From Crocinitomicaceae bacterium (GTDB lineage: Bacteria > Bacteroidota > Bacteroidia > Flavobacteriales_D > Crocinitomicaceae), in assembly GCA_024639405.1 (NCBI GenBank), contig JAHEIL010000013.1:44979-108978 (forward strand): 64,000 bases of DNA, written 5' to 3'. The notes under the pieces are model-generated. The model saw only the letters and a list, made by a program, of their open reading frames with translations. It was not told the origin of the DNA and made no database searches. The number at the start of each line of letters is the position of its first letter. The stretch's first letter is position 1. Positions 46,837 through 55,067 of the stretch are shown in pieces. A program made the position numbers and the translations under genes.

Positions 46837-47289
46837 ATGCGTATTGTTTTACAGCGCGTTTTAGCTGCATCCGTAACGATTGACCATCAAATTGTTGGCT
46901 CAATTGAAAAAGGCTTGTTAGTGTATATTGGAATTGAAGATGCCGATACGCAAGAAGATGCTGACTGGTTAGCGCAGAAAATATACTCTCTTCGCATTTT
47001 TAGTGATCAAGATGGGAAAATGAATTTATCCATTCCTGAAATTGGTGGGAACTTTTTGGTCGTAAGTCAATTCACTTTATTTGCTGCAACAAAAAAAGGC
47101 AACAGGCCCAGTTTTATTCGGTCTGCAAAACCAGCTCATTCACGCCCATTGTACACTTATTTTATCGAAAAATTAACTTCTATATCTGATACAAAAATTG
47201 AGACAGGAGAATTTGGAGCAGACATGAAAATCCAATCCATTAATGATGGACCTGTTACTATTCTTCTAGATTCAAAAAACAAAGAATAA
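46837..47289 (+). CDS. dtd: D-aminoacyl-tRNA deacylase
   Basis: The 150-aa enzyme has the DTD motifs MRIVLQRVLAASVTI at the N-terminus, VVSQFTLFA (the SQFTL motif), and NRPSFIRSAKP in place of NGPVT-adjacent loops. NDGPVTILLDS follows at the end. It removes D-amino acids mischarged on tRNA and also glycine from tRNA-Ala. Full length. Co-oriented with rsgA. Confidence 0.94.
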   Translation: MRIVLQRVLAASVTIDHQIVGSIEKGLLVYIGIEDADTQEDADWLAQKIYSLRIFSDQDGKMNLSIPEIGGNFLVVSQFTLFAATKKGNRPSFIRSAKPAHSRPLYTYFIEKLTSISDTKIETGEFGADMKIQSINDGPVTILLDSKNKE

Positions 47290-47355
47290 AGAACCTGGTT
47301 GGAATGCAAGCATCCATCCGAATAAATCCTTAATTTTACAAGCAAAGCAGAGTAC

Positions 47356-47685
47356 ATGACTTTAGAAGAAGCACAACAAATAGTTGACAAATGGATCAAA
47401 GAATACGGAGTTCGTTATTTCAATGAAATGACAAATACTGCTATTTTGATGGAAGAAGTGGGCGAAGTTGCACGCATCATGGCGCGACGATATGGCGAAC
47501 AAAGTGAAAAAGAAAGCGATAAAAATAAAGATTTAGGGGATGAATTAGCAGATGTATTATTTGTTCTGATTTGTTTAGCCAATCAAACTGGAATCGACTT
47601 AACAGCTGCTTTAGCAAAAAATTTATCTAAAAAAACAAACCGTGATCATTCACGTCACAAGGAAAATAAAAAATTACACGAATGA
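47356..47685 (+). CDS. MazG-like nucleotide pyrophosphohydrolase
   Basis: The 109-aa protein has the all-alpha NTP pyrophosphatase metal site: EEVGEVARIM (about residues 33-42) and DLGDELADVLFVLICLAN (about 60-77). These give the EExxE...ExxD pattern that binds Mg. It hydrolyses a nucleoside triphosphate to the monophosphate and pyrophosphate; which one is unknown. It overlaps the helicase-like gene by 4 bp (ATGA), so they form one translational unit. Confidence 0.85.
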   Translation: MTLEEAQQIVDKWIKEYGVRYFNEMTNTAILMEEVGEVARIMARRYGEQSEKESDKNKDLGDELADVLFVLICLANQTGIDLTAALAKNLSKKTNRDHSRHKENKKLHE

Positions 47686-48302
47686 GTTTAGCAAAATTAC
47701 GCCCTGAATTACAAGAAATCTTTCCAGATAAAGGTATCACTGAATTGAACCCGTTTCAAATAGCTGTTTTGGATGGATTAAAAGCTGGAAAAAATTATTT
47801 AGTAGAAGGAGCTGAAGGCAGTGGTAAAACAACCGCTATTTTCGTAAGTTTACTGCAAAAAATTACTGAACCTGGTGAAGGTTCACCTCGTGCCATTGTT
47901 GTGTGTGAAACGGATCAAGACGCATATGATTTACATGCAAAATTGACGCCAATTTGTAGAATCTTAGATTTAACAGTAGACTTAGCACACGATCGTGGTA
48001 TCATGTTACAACAACGCAATGATATTTTTGATGGTACTGAAATCATTATTGCCAACGCAAAACGCTTGTATGAATTATACATTCAAAATGGTTTCAATGT
48101 GAGTCAACTGAAACTTTTCATACTTGACGATGCACTTTCTTTGTTTAAAAAAGGATACAAAATGCAATTGTCTCGCATGGTTGAAAGTTTTCCGAAATGT
48201 CAGCACTTGTATTTTTCCACAAGTTTTAATGATCGTCGAATCGAAGAGTTTTTGGAAGAGTTCTTGCCAATAACATCAACAATTAAGGCTATTCATGAAT
48301 AA
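47682..48302 (+). CDS. Single-domain DEAD-box-like protein with degenerate motifs
   Basis: The 206-aa protein covers only the first RecA-like domain of a DEAD-box helicase. A Q-motif-like NPFQIAVLDGL is followed by an intact Walker A AEGSGKTT (about residues 42-49). The Walker B position reads LDDAL rather than DEAD, and motif III reads STS in place of SAT. The entire second domain, with the arginine finger, is missing. The gene ends with a clean stop and no trailing homologous sequence. It may bind ATP without unwinding RNA. It is translationally coupled to the MazG-like gene. The last 14 bp overlap the convergent arsR-like gene. Confidence 0.75.
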   Translation: MSLAKLRPELQEIFPDKGITELNPFQIAVLDGLKAGKNYLVEGAEGSGKTTAIFVSLLQKITEPGEGSPRAIVVCETDQDAYDLHAKLTPICRILDLTVDLAHDRGIMLQQRNDIFDGTEIIIANAKRLYELYIQNGFNVSQLKLFILDDALSLFKKGYKMQLSRMVESFPKCQHLYFSTSFNDRRIEEFLEEFLPITSTIKAIHE

Positions 48303-48582
48303 AAAAAGAAAAATCAGCAACTGTTTCTTCTATAATAAACAACCTATATTGATTGGGTTCAAATGCTCTTATGATAACTTTTGCTTCTACTAATTTTTGC
48401 AAATGATCATGAACACATTTTGAAGATAAGTTTAATATTTTTTCAAAGTCAACCCCTCTTAAATAATGATTCGTTTTTAAATGATTTACGATTTTTATTC
48501 TCGCTGGATGAGCCATTGATCGTGCAATTTTGGCTAGATTGATTTCTTCTGTTGTGTAATTATTGAATTTTGTGGCTCCCAT
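48289..48582 (-). CDS. ArsR-family winged-helix regulator
   Basis: The 97-aa protein has an ArsR-type fold: LAKIARSMAHPARIKIVNHL, the recognition helix around LSSKCVHDHLQKLVEAKVI and a wing in RAFEPNQYRLF. A single Cys (in SSKC) does not make a classical metal site, so the ligand is unclear. It is divergent from a 126-aa gene at 48747. Two 25-bp palindromic sites sit in the shared promoter region, one overlapping its own predicted -33 element. Autorepression is the simplest reading. Confidence 0.85.
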   Translation of the reverse strand: MGATKFNNYTTEEINLAKIARSMAHPARIKIVNHLKTNHYLRGVDFEKILNLSSKCVHDHLQKLVEAKVIIRAFEPNQYRLFIIEETVADFSFFIHE

Positions 48583-48605
48583 GGTAACTAATTTAATGTT
48601 CTATT

Positions 48606-48644
48606 GAAGATACAAAAAATTTACAACATTACAATATTGTAAAG
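48606..48644 (-). promoter_or_regulatory. arsR-like promoter with overlapping palindromic operator
   Basis: The palindrome TTACAATATTGTAA, preceded by TTTACAACA, spans 48620-48644. On the minus strand a TTG inside it lies 19 bp before TATCTTCA, a partial -7 match. A repressor bound here would block the -33 region. Confidence 0.55.
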
Positions 48645-48676
48645 AAAATTTTGGTTTTCAAATCGCACCTTTTAAA

Positions 48677-48701
48677 TTTACAACATTACAATATTGTAAA
48701 G
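48677..48701. promoter_or_regulatory. Second palindromic operator in arsR-like divergent region
   Basis: Identical in all 25 bp to 48620-48644, 57 bp away and in the same orientation. A TTG in it precedes TAAACTTT by 17 bp on the plus strand, a weak promoter candidate for the gene at 48747. Confidence 0.6.
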
Positions 48702-48746
48702 AAAATATGCAACTAAACTTTTTCCCAACTCCTTTGTTTGACTCTC

Positions 48747-49127
48747 ATGAACCGATCACACATCAAAGCATTACGCCCTGAAATACCTTCAGCAGAAACA
48801 ACACATTCTAAAGAGATTGAAACCTTTCAAAACGCGGTGTTGCGTCCAATCCTAAAATTTCAAAATGCGTGGATTATGACGTTTATTTTGGCAAACCAAC
48901 AGTTTAATCAATTGCGTAAAAAACAACAAGCAAACGAGCAATTGCAAGTGTTTATTTTGGACTTTATCGGTAAACAAAACGCCATTAAAAATCAATTAAC
49001 AGGTTGTATAATTGGATTGTTAACCGAAGAAGAACTCGTTTTTTATTTCACGAACCAATCCGACCTTAACAAACGTATTTATCAGATGATTTGCCAACGA
49101 ATTTATGACAACATCACCCTTCAATAA
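48747..49127 (+). CDS. Small conserved-looking cytoplasmic protein, unknown function
   Basis: I start at ATG 48747 (MNRSHIKALRPEIPS, 126 aa); the TTG at 48738 is less likely. The protein is helical and has no signal peptide. The segments FQNAVLRPILKFQN, LTGCIIGLLTEEEL and LNKRIYQMICQRI recall a small flavobacterial family that databases sometimes label glyoxalase. I see no glyoxalase motif and that label should not be trusted. Divergent from the ArsR-type gene and probably its regulatory target. The end overlaps the convergent gene by 14 bp. Confidence 0.65.
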   Translation: MNRSHIKALRPEIPSAETTHSKEIETFQNAVLRPILKFQNAWIMTFILANQQFNQLRKKQQANEQLQVFILDFIGKQNAIKNQLTGCIIGLLTEEELVFYFTNQSDLNKRIYQMICQRIYDNITLQ

Positions 49128-49506
49128 TCGCCTTAATATTGGGTTTGAAATACAAAGATGATTTCATAACTTTTCCATCTTCACGGTAAATTGGCTGACC
49201 GTTTTCGTCTAATTTACTCATGTTAGAACGTTGAATCTCTTGAAACACTTCAGCAATTTTATCTTGTAAACCATGTTTTAAAATGGTACCACACAAAATA
49301 TACAACTGATCACCCAAAGCATCTGCAATTTCAACCAAATCTCCGCGTTGTGCAGCCTCTAAATATTCGTCATTTTCCTCCGCCATTAAACGGTGGCGCA
49401 ATTGAATATCAGATTCAGATAGTGTTGAAGTTGGTTCGTAATTATTTTTAATGCCAAAAGCATCGTGAAAAGTCTCTACGTGAGCAATTGTTTCTTTTAA
49501 AGTCAT
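49114..49506 (-). CDS. Second MazG-superfamily NTP pyrophosphohydrolase
   Basis: The 130-aa protein has the acidic metal-binding pattern MAEENDEYLEAAQRGDLVEIADALGDQLYILCGTILKHG (residues 40-80), with ExxE followed by ExxD. It is a different subfamily from the MazG-like protein at 47356, as it has a longer N-terminus and a C-terminal extension (SKLDENGQPIYREDGKVMKS). It presumably hydrolyses an NTP or a modified nucleotide; the substrate is not visible from sequence. Confidence 0.85.
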   Translation of the reverse strand: MTLKETIAHVETFHDAFGIKNNYEPTSTLSESDIQLRHRLMAEENDEYLEAAQRGDLVEIADALGDQLYILCGTILKHGLQDKIAEVFQEIQRSNMSKLDENGQPIYREDGKVMKSSLYFKPNIKAIIEG

Positions 49507-49607
49507 ACAGTTTATTTTGATGCTTCAAATATACACACCTGAGTTCGTTTATAAAAACAAAGTCAACATAAATTATGTAGCCAACAAAAATCGAAAACAA
49601 ACAAGTG

Positions 49608-50453
49608 CTATTTTAACGGTTCAACTGTTAGTACCATTCGAAAACCTACAGAAGGCGATGGTTCTGTGTAAGTCGTTTCTGATGAACTTCGGACATCATA
49701 ACCCGTATCACGCCAAGAACCACCCAAAGCAATGCCTTTTTCAGCGATCATTTCAGCAACGTTTCCATTTAAATTATACACTCCGAATTCATTTGGCCAA
49801 TAGGACTTTACAGGTGCTGTAACATCTGAATAATCAAAAGAATGCCACAAAACAGGAAGTTGAACTACCAATTTATTCTCTTCATTTCGGTGTATGTTCT
49901 CAGATCCAATGTGTGAGAAATTACATTTATAGGCCCCAGCTGCATTTTGAAGAGAACTGTTTCCCCAAGCATAAACTGAAAAATTCGTGTATTTAGCTGC
50001 TTTCAATAATTGTTCTTTCGTTGGCAATGCGCAAGTAAATTTATACGTTGGAAACTTTTGACTTAAGGCATTTTGAACATAGTCACAAAATAATTTTGCT
50101 GCATCGTGTGAAACTGTTACAACTGGATAATTTCTATAAGCGGGATGTTGATGGTAATAAGTGGCATATTTGGTATTCATCCAGTTATCCTTATTCCATT
50201 TTGTGGTGTCCAATCTAGCTATAGCAAGATTAATAGTGTCATTTTTTAATTTTAAATGATTCAAAAACGCACTGTATTCAAAATTACTCACTTCATATTT
50301 AAACAAGTAAAAAGGAGCCAAAACAGAATCAGTTGACGTTTTTTGAGGTATGAAAGCATAGCCATTTTTAAGAACTTTCTTTAATTCTTTTGGTTGTGCA
50401 AAAAGTGAAATTGAAAGGAATAGGGTAAACCCTATAAGTAGTAAATGTTTCAT
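49608..50453 (-). CDS. Exported FGE-fold (SUMF1-like) protein without catalytic cysteines
   Basis: The 281-aa protein has a signal peptide (MKHLLLIGFTLFLSISLFA) and then a formylglycine-generating-enzyme fold: FYLFKYEVSNFEYSAFL, YPVVTVSHDAAKLFCDYV, NEFGVYNLNGNVAEM, GIALGGSWRD and a closing GFRMVL. The two cysteines that do chemistry in true FGE fall in the segment reading YDVRSSSETTY here and are absent. GldJ and GldK of the gliding/T9SS machinery share this fold and also lack activity, so an envelope structural role is plausible. Its small size argues against it being either one. Confidence 0.8.
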   Translation of the reverse strand: MKHLLLIGFTLFLSISLFAQPKELKKVLKNGYAFIPQKTSTDSVLAPFYLFKYEVSNFEYSAFLNHLKLKNDTINLAIARLDTTKWNKDNWMNTKYATYYHQHPAYRNYPVVTVSHDAAKLFCDYVQNALSQKFPTYKFTCALPTKEQLLKAAKYTNFSVYAWGNSSLQNAAGAYKCNFSHIGSENIHRNEENKLVVQLPVLWHSFDYSDVTAPVKSYWPNEFGVYNLNGNVAEMIAEKGIALGGSWRDTGYDVRSSSETTYTEPSPSVGFRMVLTVEPLK

Positions 50454-50504
50454 GTTTTTAAGTTTTAATGATTATAACGCACTTAAAAACAAAGGTTACA
50501 TATT

Positions 50505-51749
50505 TCAAGATAATTTCTCAAGATGCTCCCAAAATTCTGGGTAACTTTTTGAAACTGCTTCAGCATGTTCAATGGTAATTGGATCACTTGCAAACATTCC
50601 TGCAATGGCAAAACACATGGCAATACGATGATCGTGGTGAGCGCTCACTTCGCCACCACTCATTTTTGACTTACCATGAATATGCATCCAATCATCTTGT
50701 AATTCTATTTGCACACCTAATTTTGCATATTCAGCTTGCAATACTTCACCCCTGCTCGATTCTTTTGTTGTCAAGCGATTTACTCCCTTAATTTTAGAAA
50801 CACCTACTGTAAATGCAGCTAAGGTTGTTAATGCAGGAAATAAATCTGGACAATCCGTTGCATCAAATTCAAACGTTGTTCTGTTTGAGCCATCAATACA
50901 GATGCTTTCATCTGAATTAAAAATGAAACAATTTGCATTTTCTAAGGCCTTTAAAACTTGAATATCAGCTTGTTTTGAATTCAAGGACAATCCTTTCAAG
51001 TGTATGTCGGCACCCAACGCTGCTGCAACTAACCAACAACTCGCTGCACTCCAATCACTTTCGATGGTATAATTTGTCGCTCGATAAGAACTTGATTGAC
51101 GCCATTGAAATGTTTTGAAATCATTGTTATCAATCGTAATTCCAAATGCGCTCAACGTTGCCAAGGTCATTTCAACATAAGGTTTACTTGCTAAATTAAT
51201 CACCGTTAGACAAGTAGATGGCGATAAAAATGGCAAACCAAGCAATATACCTGAAATGTATTGAGAACTTTCAGAACCATCTACTAGTAAGTTTTCACGT
51301 TGTAGTTTCCCTTCTATTTCTACCGGTAAAAAATTAGAAGAAGAAATAAATATTACGCCTGAATTTTGAAAAAAATCGGCATAAATTGACAAAGGACGTT
51401 TTAAAAGCGTTCCCTTTCCTGAAATGGTAAACCGACCACCGTAACAGCTTAACAAGCCAATAATCAATCGAGTAGCCAAACCACTTTCGCCAACATTTAA
51501 TTGTAAATTATTTGGTAATATTGTTATACCTTTTACCTGAAGCGTTTTTTGATCGATGAATTGTACCTCAGCACCTAAATCTTGTATAATTTGCAACACA
51601 GCTTGTTCATCATCACTGCATCCTACATTTGAAATAATTGAAACACCATCAGCAATTCCTGCACAGATTAAGGCACGTTGTGTATCACTTTTAGAAGCTG
51701 GAACTGCAATTATTCCAGAACGAAATCCTGGTTTTACATCAATCTTCAT
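50505..51749 (-). CDS. aroA: 3-phosphoshikimate 1-carboxyvinyltransferase (EPSP synthase)
   Basis: This is a 414-aa enzyme from ATG 51749 (MKIDVKPG); the track ORF adds six residues. EPSP motifs are present: PASKSDTQRALICAGI (shikimate-3-phosphate site), GESGLATRLIIGLL, DATDCPDLFPALTTLAAF, and DHRIAMCFAIAG. It condenses PEP with shikimate-3-phosphate in the chorismate pathway. It overlaps the upstream DAHP synthase gene, so the first and sixth steps of the pathway share a transcript. Confidence 0.95.
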   Translation of the reverse strand: MKIDVKPGFRSGIIAVPASKSDTQRALICAGIADGVSIISNVGCSDDEQAVLQIIQDLGAEVQFIDQKTLQVKGITILPNNLQLNVGESGLATRLIIGLLSCYGGRFTISGKGTLLKRPLSIYADFFQNSGVIFISSSNFLPVEIEGKLQRENLLVDGSESSQYISGILLGLPFLSPSTCLTVINLASKPYVEMTLATLSAFGITIDNNDFKTFQWRQSSSYRATNYTIESDWSAASCWLVAAALGADIHLKGLSLNSKQADIQVLKALENANCFIFNSDESICIDGSNRTTFEFDATDCPDLFPALTTLAAFTVGVSKIKGVNRLTTKESSRGEVLQAEYAKLGVQIELQDDWMHIHGKSKMSGGEVSAHHDHRIAMCFAIAGMFASDPITIEHAEAVSKSYPEFWEHLEKLS

Positions 51750-52842
51750 TTGAAAATTCTGTGTCAATTTTTGGATTCATAACCTTTAATTGATGGCGAA
51801 TAGATTCTTGATGAATTTCGTCCATAAAACGTCGAATAAATTTTGGCGTCAATTGGTATTCATCTGTTTGTGCTAATCGTTTGTCAATGATTTTATTCCA
51901 ATGCTCTTGTTGTAGAATTGTTATGTTGTGTTCACGCTTAAAATCACCAATCTCATCACTTAAGCGCATTCGCGTTGCCAAAATATCAAATAAACGATCG
52001 TCTAAAACACTTATTTTTTCACGCATCTCTATAAACTTCCCTTCAAAATCGGCGTTTATTGTTGAATTTCTAGTATTTAATTCGGCTAATAATTCAGCCA
52101 ACTGAAAAGGAGTTACTTGTTGGCGTGCATCCGACCAAGCTTGTGATGGGTTACAATGTGACTCTATCATTAAGCCATCAAAATTTAAATCCATTGCTTT
52201 TTGTGCTACTTCCAGCAACAATTCACTTTTTCCTGTGATATGACTAGGGTCACAGATAATAGGAATCTTCGGTAAGCGTTCTTTTAAATGAATTGGAATT
52301 TCCCAATTAGGTAAATTGCGGTATTTGGTATGTTTGTAATAAGAAAAACCTCTGTGAATTGCCGTTAAATCTGTTATCCCAGCATTTTCTAAGCGTTCAA
52401 AAGCACCAATCCATAACTCTAAATCAGGATTAATCGGGTTTTTAATCATTACTGGAATATTGACTCCTTTCAATGTGTCTGCAATTTCTTGAATAGCAAA
52501 GGGATTAACCGTTGTTCTTGCTCCAATCCAAAGGACATCGACACCAGCTTTTAATGCACTTTCTACATGCTGTTTATTAGCTACTTCTACAGAAATTGGG
52601 AGCTTAACTTTTTTACCAGCATCAACCGCCCAAGGCAATGCAATATCTCCTAAACCTTCAAATGAATTTGGACGTGTTCGCGGTTTCCAGATACCAAAAC
52701 GCAATAAATTAACGCTTGTGTTTTCTGCCAATTGTTGAACAGTTGTAAAAACCTGTTCTTCCGATTCAGCACTGCAAGGTCCACTTACTAAAAAAGGCCT
52801 TTTTACGCGTTTAATTTCTTCTTGTAAATTCAATTTTTGCAA
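51739..52842 (-). CDS. Bifunctional DAHP synthase / chorismate mutase
   Basis: The 367-aa fusion has an N-terminal class I-beta-type DAHP synthase (FLVSGPCSAES, WKPRTRPNSFEGLG, VLWIGARTTVNPF, PIICDPSHITGKSE). A type II chorismate mutase helical domain occupies about residues 265-360 (MREKISVLDDRLFDILATRMRLSDEIGDFKREH). The mutase domain often acts as the allosteric sensor for prephenate or phenylalanine. The only in-frame start options are TTG codons (52842 or 52833); no ATG is available. It precedes aroA with an 11-bp overlap. Confidence 0.93.
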   Translation of the reverse strand: MQKLNLQEEIKRVKRPFLVSGPCSAESEEQVFTTVQQLAENTSVNLLRFGIWKPRTRPNSFEGLGDIALPWAVDAGKKVKLPISVEVANKQHVESALKAGVDVLWIGARTTVNPFAIQEIADTLKGVNIPVMIKNPINPDLELWIGAFERLENAGITDLTAIHRGFSYYKHTKYRNLPNWEIPIHLKERLPKIPIICDPSHITGKSELLLEVAQKAMDLNFDGLMIESHCNPSQAWSDARQQVTPFQLAELLAELNTRNSTINADFEGKFIEMREKISVLDDRLFDILATRMRLSDEIGDFKREHNITILQQEHWNKIIDKRLAQTDEYQLTPKFIRRFMDEIHQESIRHQLKVMNPKIDTEFSNED

Positions 52843-52868
52843 ATCAATTAAGTTTAAGTAACTTCGCT

Positions 52869-52876
52869 CAAAGATA
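52869..52876 (-). promoter_or_regulatory. Putative -7 element of DAHP synthase-aroA promoter
   Basis: Reads TATCTTTG on the minus strand, 26 bp before the TTG start at 52842 and in the divergent gap to the hydrolase gene. Confidence 0.5.
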
Positions 52877-52893
52877 CTTTAAATCAATGTTCA

Positions 52894-53694
52894 ATGAGAA
52901 AAAAAATAGTAAAATTTAGTTTTGTACTCGCGTTACTTTATATAAGCATTTGTTCATACATGTATTTTTATCAAACAGATTTCATTTTCAAACCATCTAA
53001 AATTGCTGCTGATTATCATTTTCATTTCGATCAAACTTTTGAAGAAATTAACATACCTGTTGAAAATGCAATATTAAACGCTGGCCTTTTCAAAACAGAT
53101 TCAATAGCAAAAGGTGTGATATTTTTCGTGCATGGAAATGCTGAAAACATGACAAAATTAGAAGAACATGCTGATTATTACAACACTTTGGGTTACGACT
53201 TTTTTGCGTATGATTTTAGAAGTTTTGGGAAAAGCACAGGGAAAAACACAACAGAACAACAGTTTTACAAGGACGCTAAAATAGTCTATGATTTTATAAA
53301 AAAGCGTTACAATGAAACAAAAATCACGGTCATTGGCTATTCAATTGGAACTGCAACAGCAGCATTTTTAGCGGCTGAAAATCATCCAAAAAATTTAGCC
53401 TTAATTGCACCGTATTATTCATTAAGCAAAATGACCACTCATCGCTATAAAATCATTCCGCCATTTTTATTAAAATTTCCATTTGACACGTATCAACATA
53501 TTCAAAAAGCAACATGCAACATCGGCTTATTTCATGGATCAATTGACGAAGTGATTCCGTTTGAAAACAGTGTAGAATTAGTAAAATTGAACAAAAAAGC
53601 TACTTTGTATCGCTTTGACGGACAATTACATGATTTTTTTGAGCGAAATGAAGCCTTCAGAAAAAAAATGAATACTTTTTTAGAAAAGAACTAA
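52894..53694 (+). CDS. Membrane-anchored alpha/beta hydrolase
   Basis: The 266-aa protein has an N-terminal hydrophobic anchor (FSFVLALLYISICSYMYF). An alpha/beta hydrolase follows with the oxyanion motif FFVHGNAENM, a nucleophile elbow GYSIGT (about residue 147), Asp in GSIDEVIPFENS and His in GQLHDFFE. The closest familiar group is the ABHD/YqkD-type serine hydrolases of unknown substrate. It is a single gene, convergent with tsaB and overlapping it by 4 bp. Confidence 0.85.
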   Translation: MRKKIVKFSFVLALLYISICSYMYFYQTDFIFKPSKIAADYHFHFDQTFEEINIPVENAILNAGLFKTDSIAKGVIFFVHGNAENMTKLEEHADYYNTLGYDFFAYDFRSFGKSTGKNTTEQQFYKDAKIVYDFIKKRYNETKITVIGYSIGTATAAFLAAENHPKNLALIAPYYSLSKMTTHRYKIIPPFLLKFPFDTYQHIQKATCNIGLFHGSIDEVIPFENSVELVKLNKKATLYRFDGQLHDFFERNEAFRKKMNTFLEKN

Positions 53695-54356
53695 GCCTTT
53701 TTTGGGGTGAAGAAATCTTTTAAATAAAATGGCTCAAAATAAGCAACATCTTCAAATTCTTGTCGATTAAATTTTATCGTTGCAGCTGGTATTTGACCTT
53801 TTGCAGAAGCATGAATTGTTGCATCAATTTTACAATTTCGCCCCTTCCAACTTTCTACTAATTTAGTTGCACCATCACCAAAATAAACAAAAGGTTCAAA
53901 ATCTTGGTAAGAATTCTCATCAATGACATCCGCAGAAATCTCTTTTAATATTTTTAATGACGGAGAATAAATCGCATTAAAAACTTCCATACGACGGGCG
54001 TCAATTACAGAACACAAATTATAATCTGGGTAAAAATCTTTTGCTAATTGTGCCAATGAATACAATGCATCTATCGCAATTAAAGGAATGCCTAACGCAT
54101 AACACAATCCTTTTGCCGTAGAAACCCCAATTCTTAATCCAGTATATGAACCTGGTCCTGATGCAACAGAAATTGCAGCAAGACTTTCAAGTTTTAAATC
54201 GGCTTCTTCTAATATTGCTGCAATAAACAGTGTCAGGTTCTCACCGTGTGAATATTCTAAATCATTGCTTTCTTTCAATGCAATAAGTTCCCCATCCATA
54301 GAAATGGCCACTGAACAAACTTTTGTTGATGTTTCAATGTGTAGCAAATAATTCAT
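53691..54356 (-). CDS. tsaB: tRNA threonylcarbamoyladenosine biosynthesis protein TsaB
   Basis: The 221-aa ASKHA-fold protein has N-terminal LLHIETSTKVCSVAI and the motif SVASGPGSYTGLRIGVSTAKGL typical of TsaB. It lacks the catalytic metal His pair of TsaD, as expected. It partners TsaD and TsaE to make t6A37 in ANN-decoding tRNAs. It is downstream of, and overlaps by 4 bp, the response-regulator gene. Confidence 0.95.
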   Translation of the reverse strand: MNYLLHIETSTKVCSVAISMDGELIALKESNDLEYSHGENLTLFIAAILEEADLKLESLAAISVASGPGSYTGLRIGVSTAKGLCYALGIPLIAIDALYSLAQLAKDFYPDYNLCSVIDARRMEVFNAIYSPSLKILKEISADVIDENSYQDFEPFVYFGDGATKLVESWKGRNCKIDATIHASAKGQIPAATIKFNRQEFEDVAYFEPFYLKDFFTPKKA

Positions 54357-55042
54357 TTTTTCACTTCTAATTTAAATCCTATCCCATGAACATTTTGAAT
54401 ATGAATTGCTTGGTCATCTGCAAAATACTTTCTCAATTTTGTAATGAAAACATCCAAACTTCTTCCGACAAAATAATCATCTTGTCCCCAAACTGCGTTT
54501 AAAACCAATTCACGGGGCACTACTTGATTCATAAACTTACAAAGTATTTTAAGGATATGTGCTTCCTTTTTCGTTAAGGTCTTTTCAAAATTAGGATGCT
54601 TTAAAGTGAAGTTAACTGTATCAAATTGAAAATCACTGATAGTGATAATTAGCTCATCTTCAACTTCTTTATGTATGTTCACACGCTTCAATAAAGCTGT
54701 TAAGCGCAATTGTAATTCTTCTACACTAAATGGTTTTGTCAAATAATCATCACCACCCGACTTAAATCCTTCAATTTTATCTTCAGTCATTGCTTTTGCC
54801 GTCAAAAATAAAATTGGAATTGACTTATCAATAACACGAACATCCTTCGCTAATGAAAACCCATCTTTTTTAGGCATCATGACATCAAAAATACACAAAT
54901 GAAAAACCTCTTCATTGAAGCGTTTAAAACCTTCTGCTCCATCACTACACAAAGTAACTTGATAGCCTTCAGATTTCAAATGATCTGAAATGATGAATCC
55001 AAGACTTGTATCATCTTCAACCAGTAAAATTTTAATTTTCAT
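54353..55042 (-). CDS. OmpR-family response regulator, RprY-like
   Basis: I start at ATG 55042 (MKIKILLVEDDTSLG, 229 aa). The receiver domain has phosphoacceptor Asp53 in LCIFDVMMPKKDG, Thr in LFLTAKA and Lys in YLTKPFS. A winged-helix output domain ends NVHGIGFKLEVKK. The pattern resembles RprY of Bacteroidota. No histidine kinase is adjacent on this strand. It is transcribed with tsaB. A TAGTTTTG element lies 25 bp upstream, next to the candidate small RNA. Confidence 0.9.
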   Translation of the reverse strand: MKIKILLVEDDTSLGFIISDHLKSEGYQVTLCSDGAEGFKRFNEEVFHLCIFDVMMPKKDGFSLAKDVRVIDKSIPILFLTAKAMTEDKIEGFKSGGDDYLTKPFSVEELQLRLTALLKRVNIHKEVEDELIITISDFQFDTVNFTLKHPNFEKTLTKKEAHILKILCKFMNQVVPRELVLNAVWGQDDYFVGRSLDVFITKLRKYFADDQAIHIQNVHGIGFKLEVKK

Positions 55043-55067
55043 GTGTGTCAATTGTTTGATAAAAGTA

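Noticed and set aside
48738-49127. Glyoxalase label for the small protein beside arsR
   Set aside because: No glyoxalase/VOC motif or metal ligands are visible; the label would come only from memory of similar database entries.
49517-49822. 101-aa plus-strand ORF overlapping the FGE-fold gene
   Set aside because: Antisense to the C-terminus of the FGE-fold protein; no motif and no plausible promoter.
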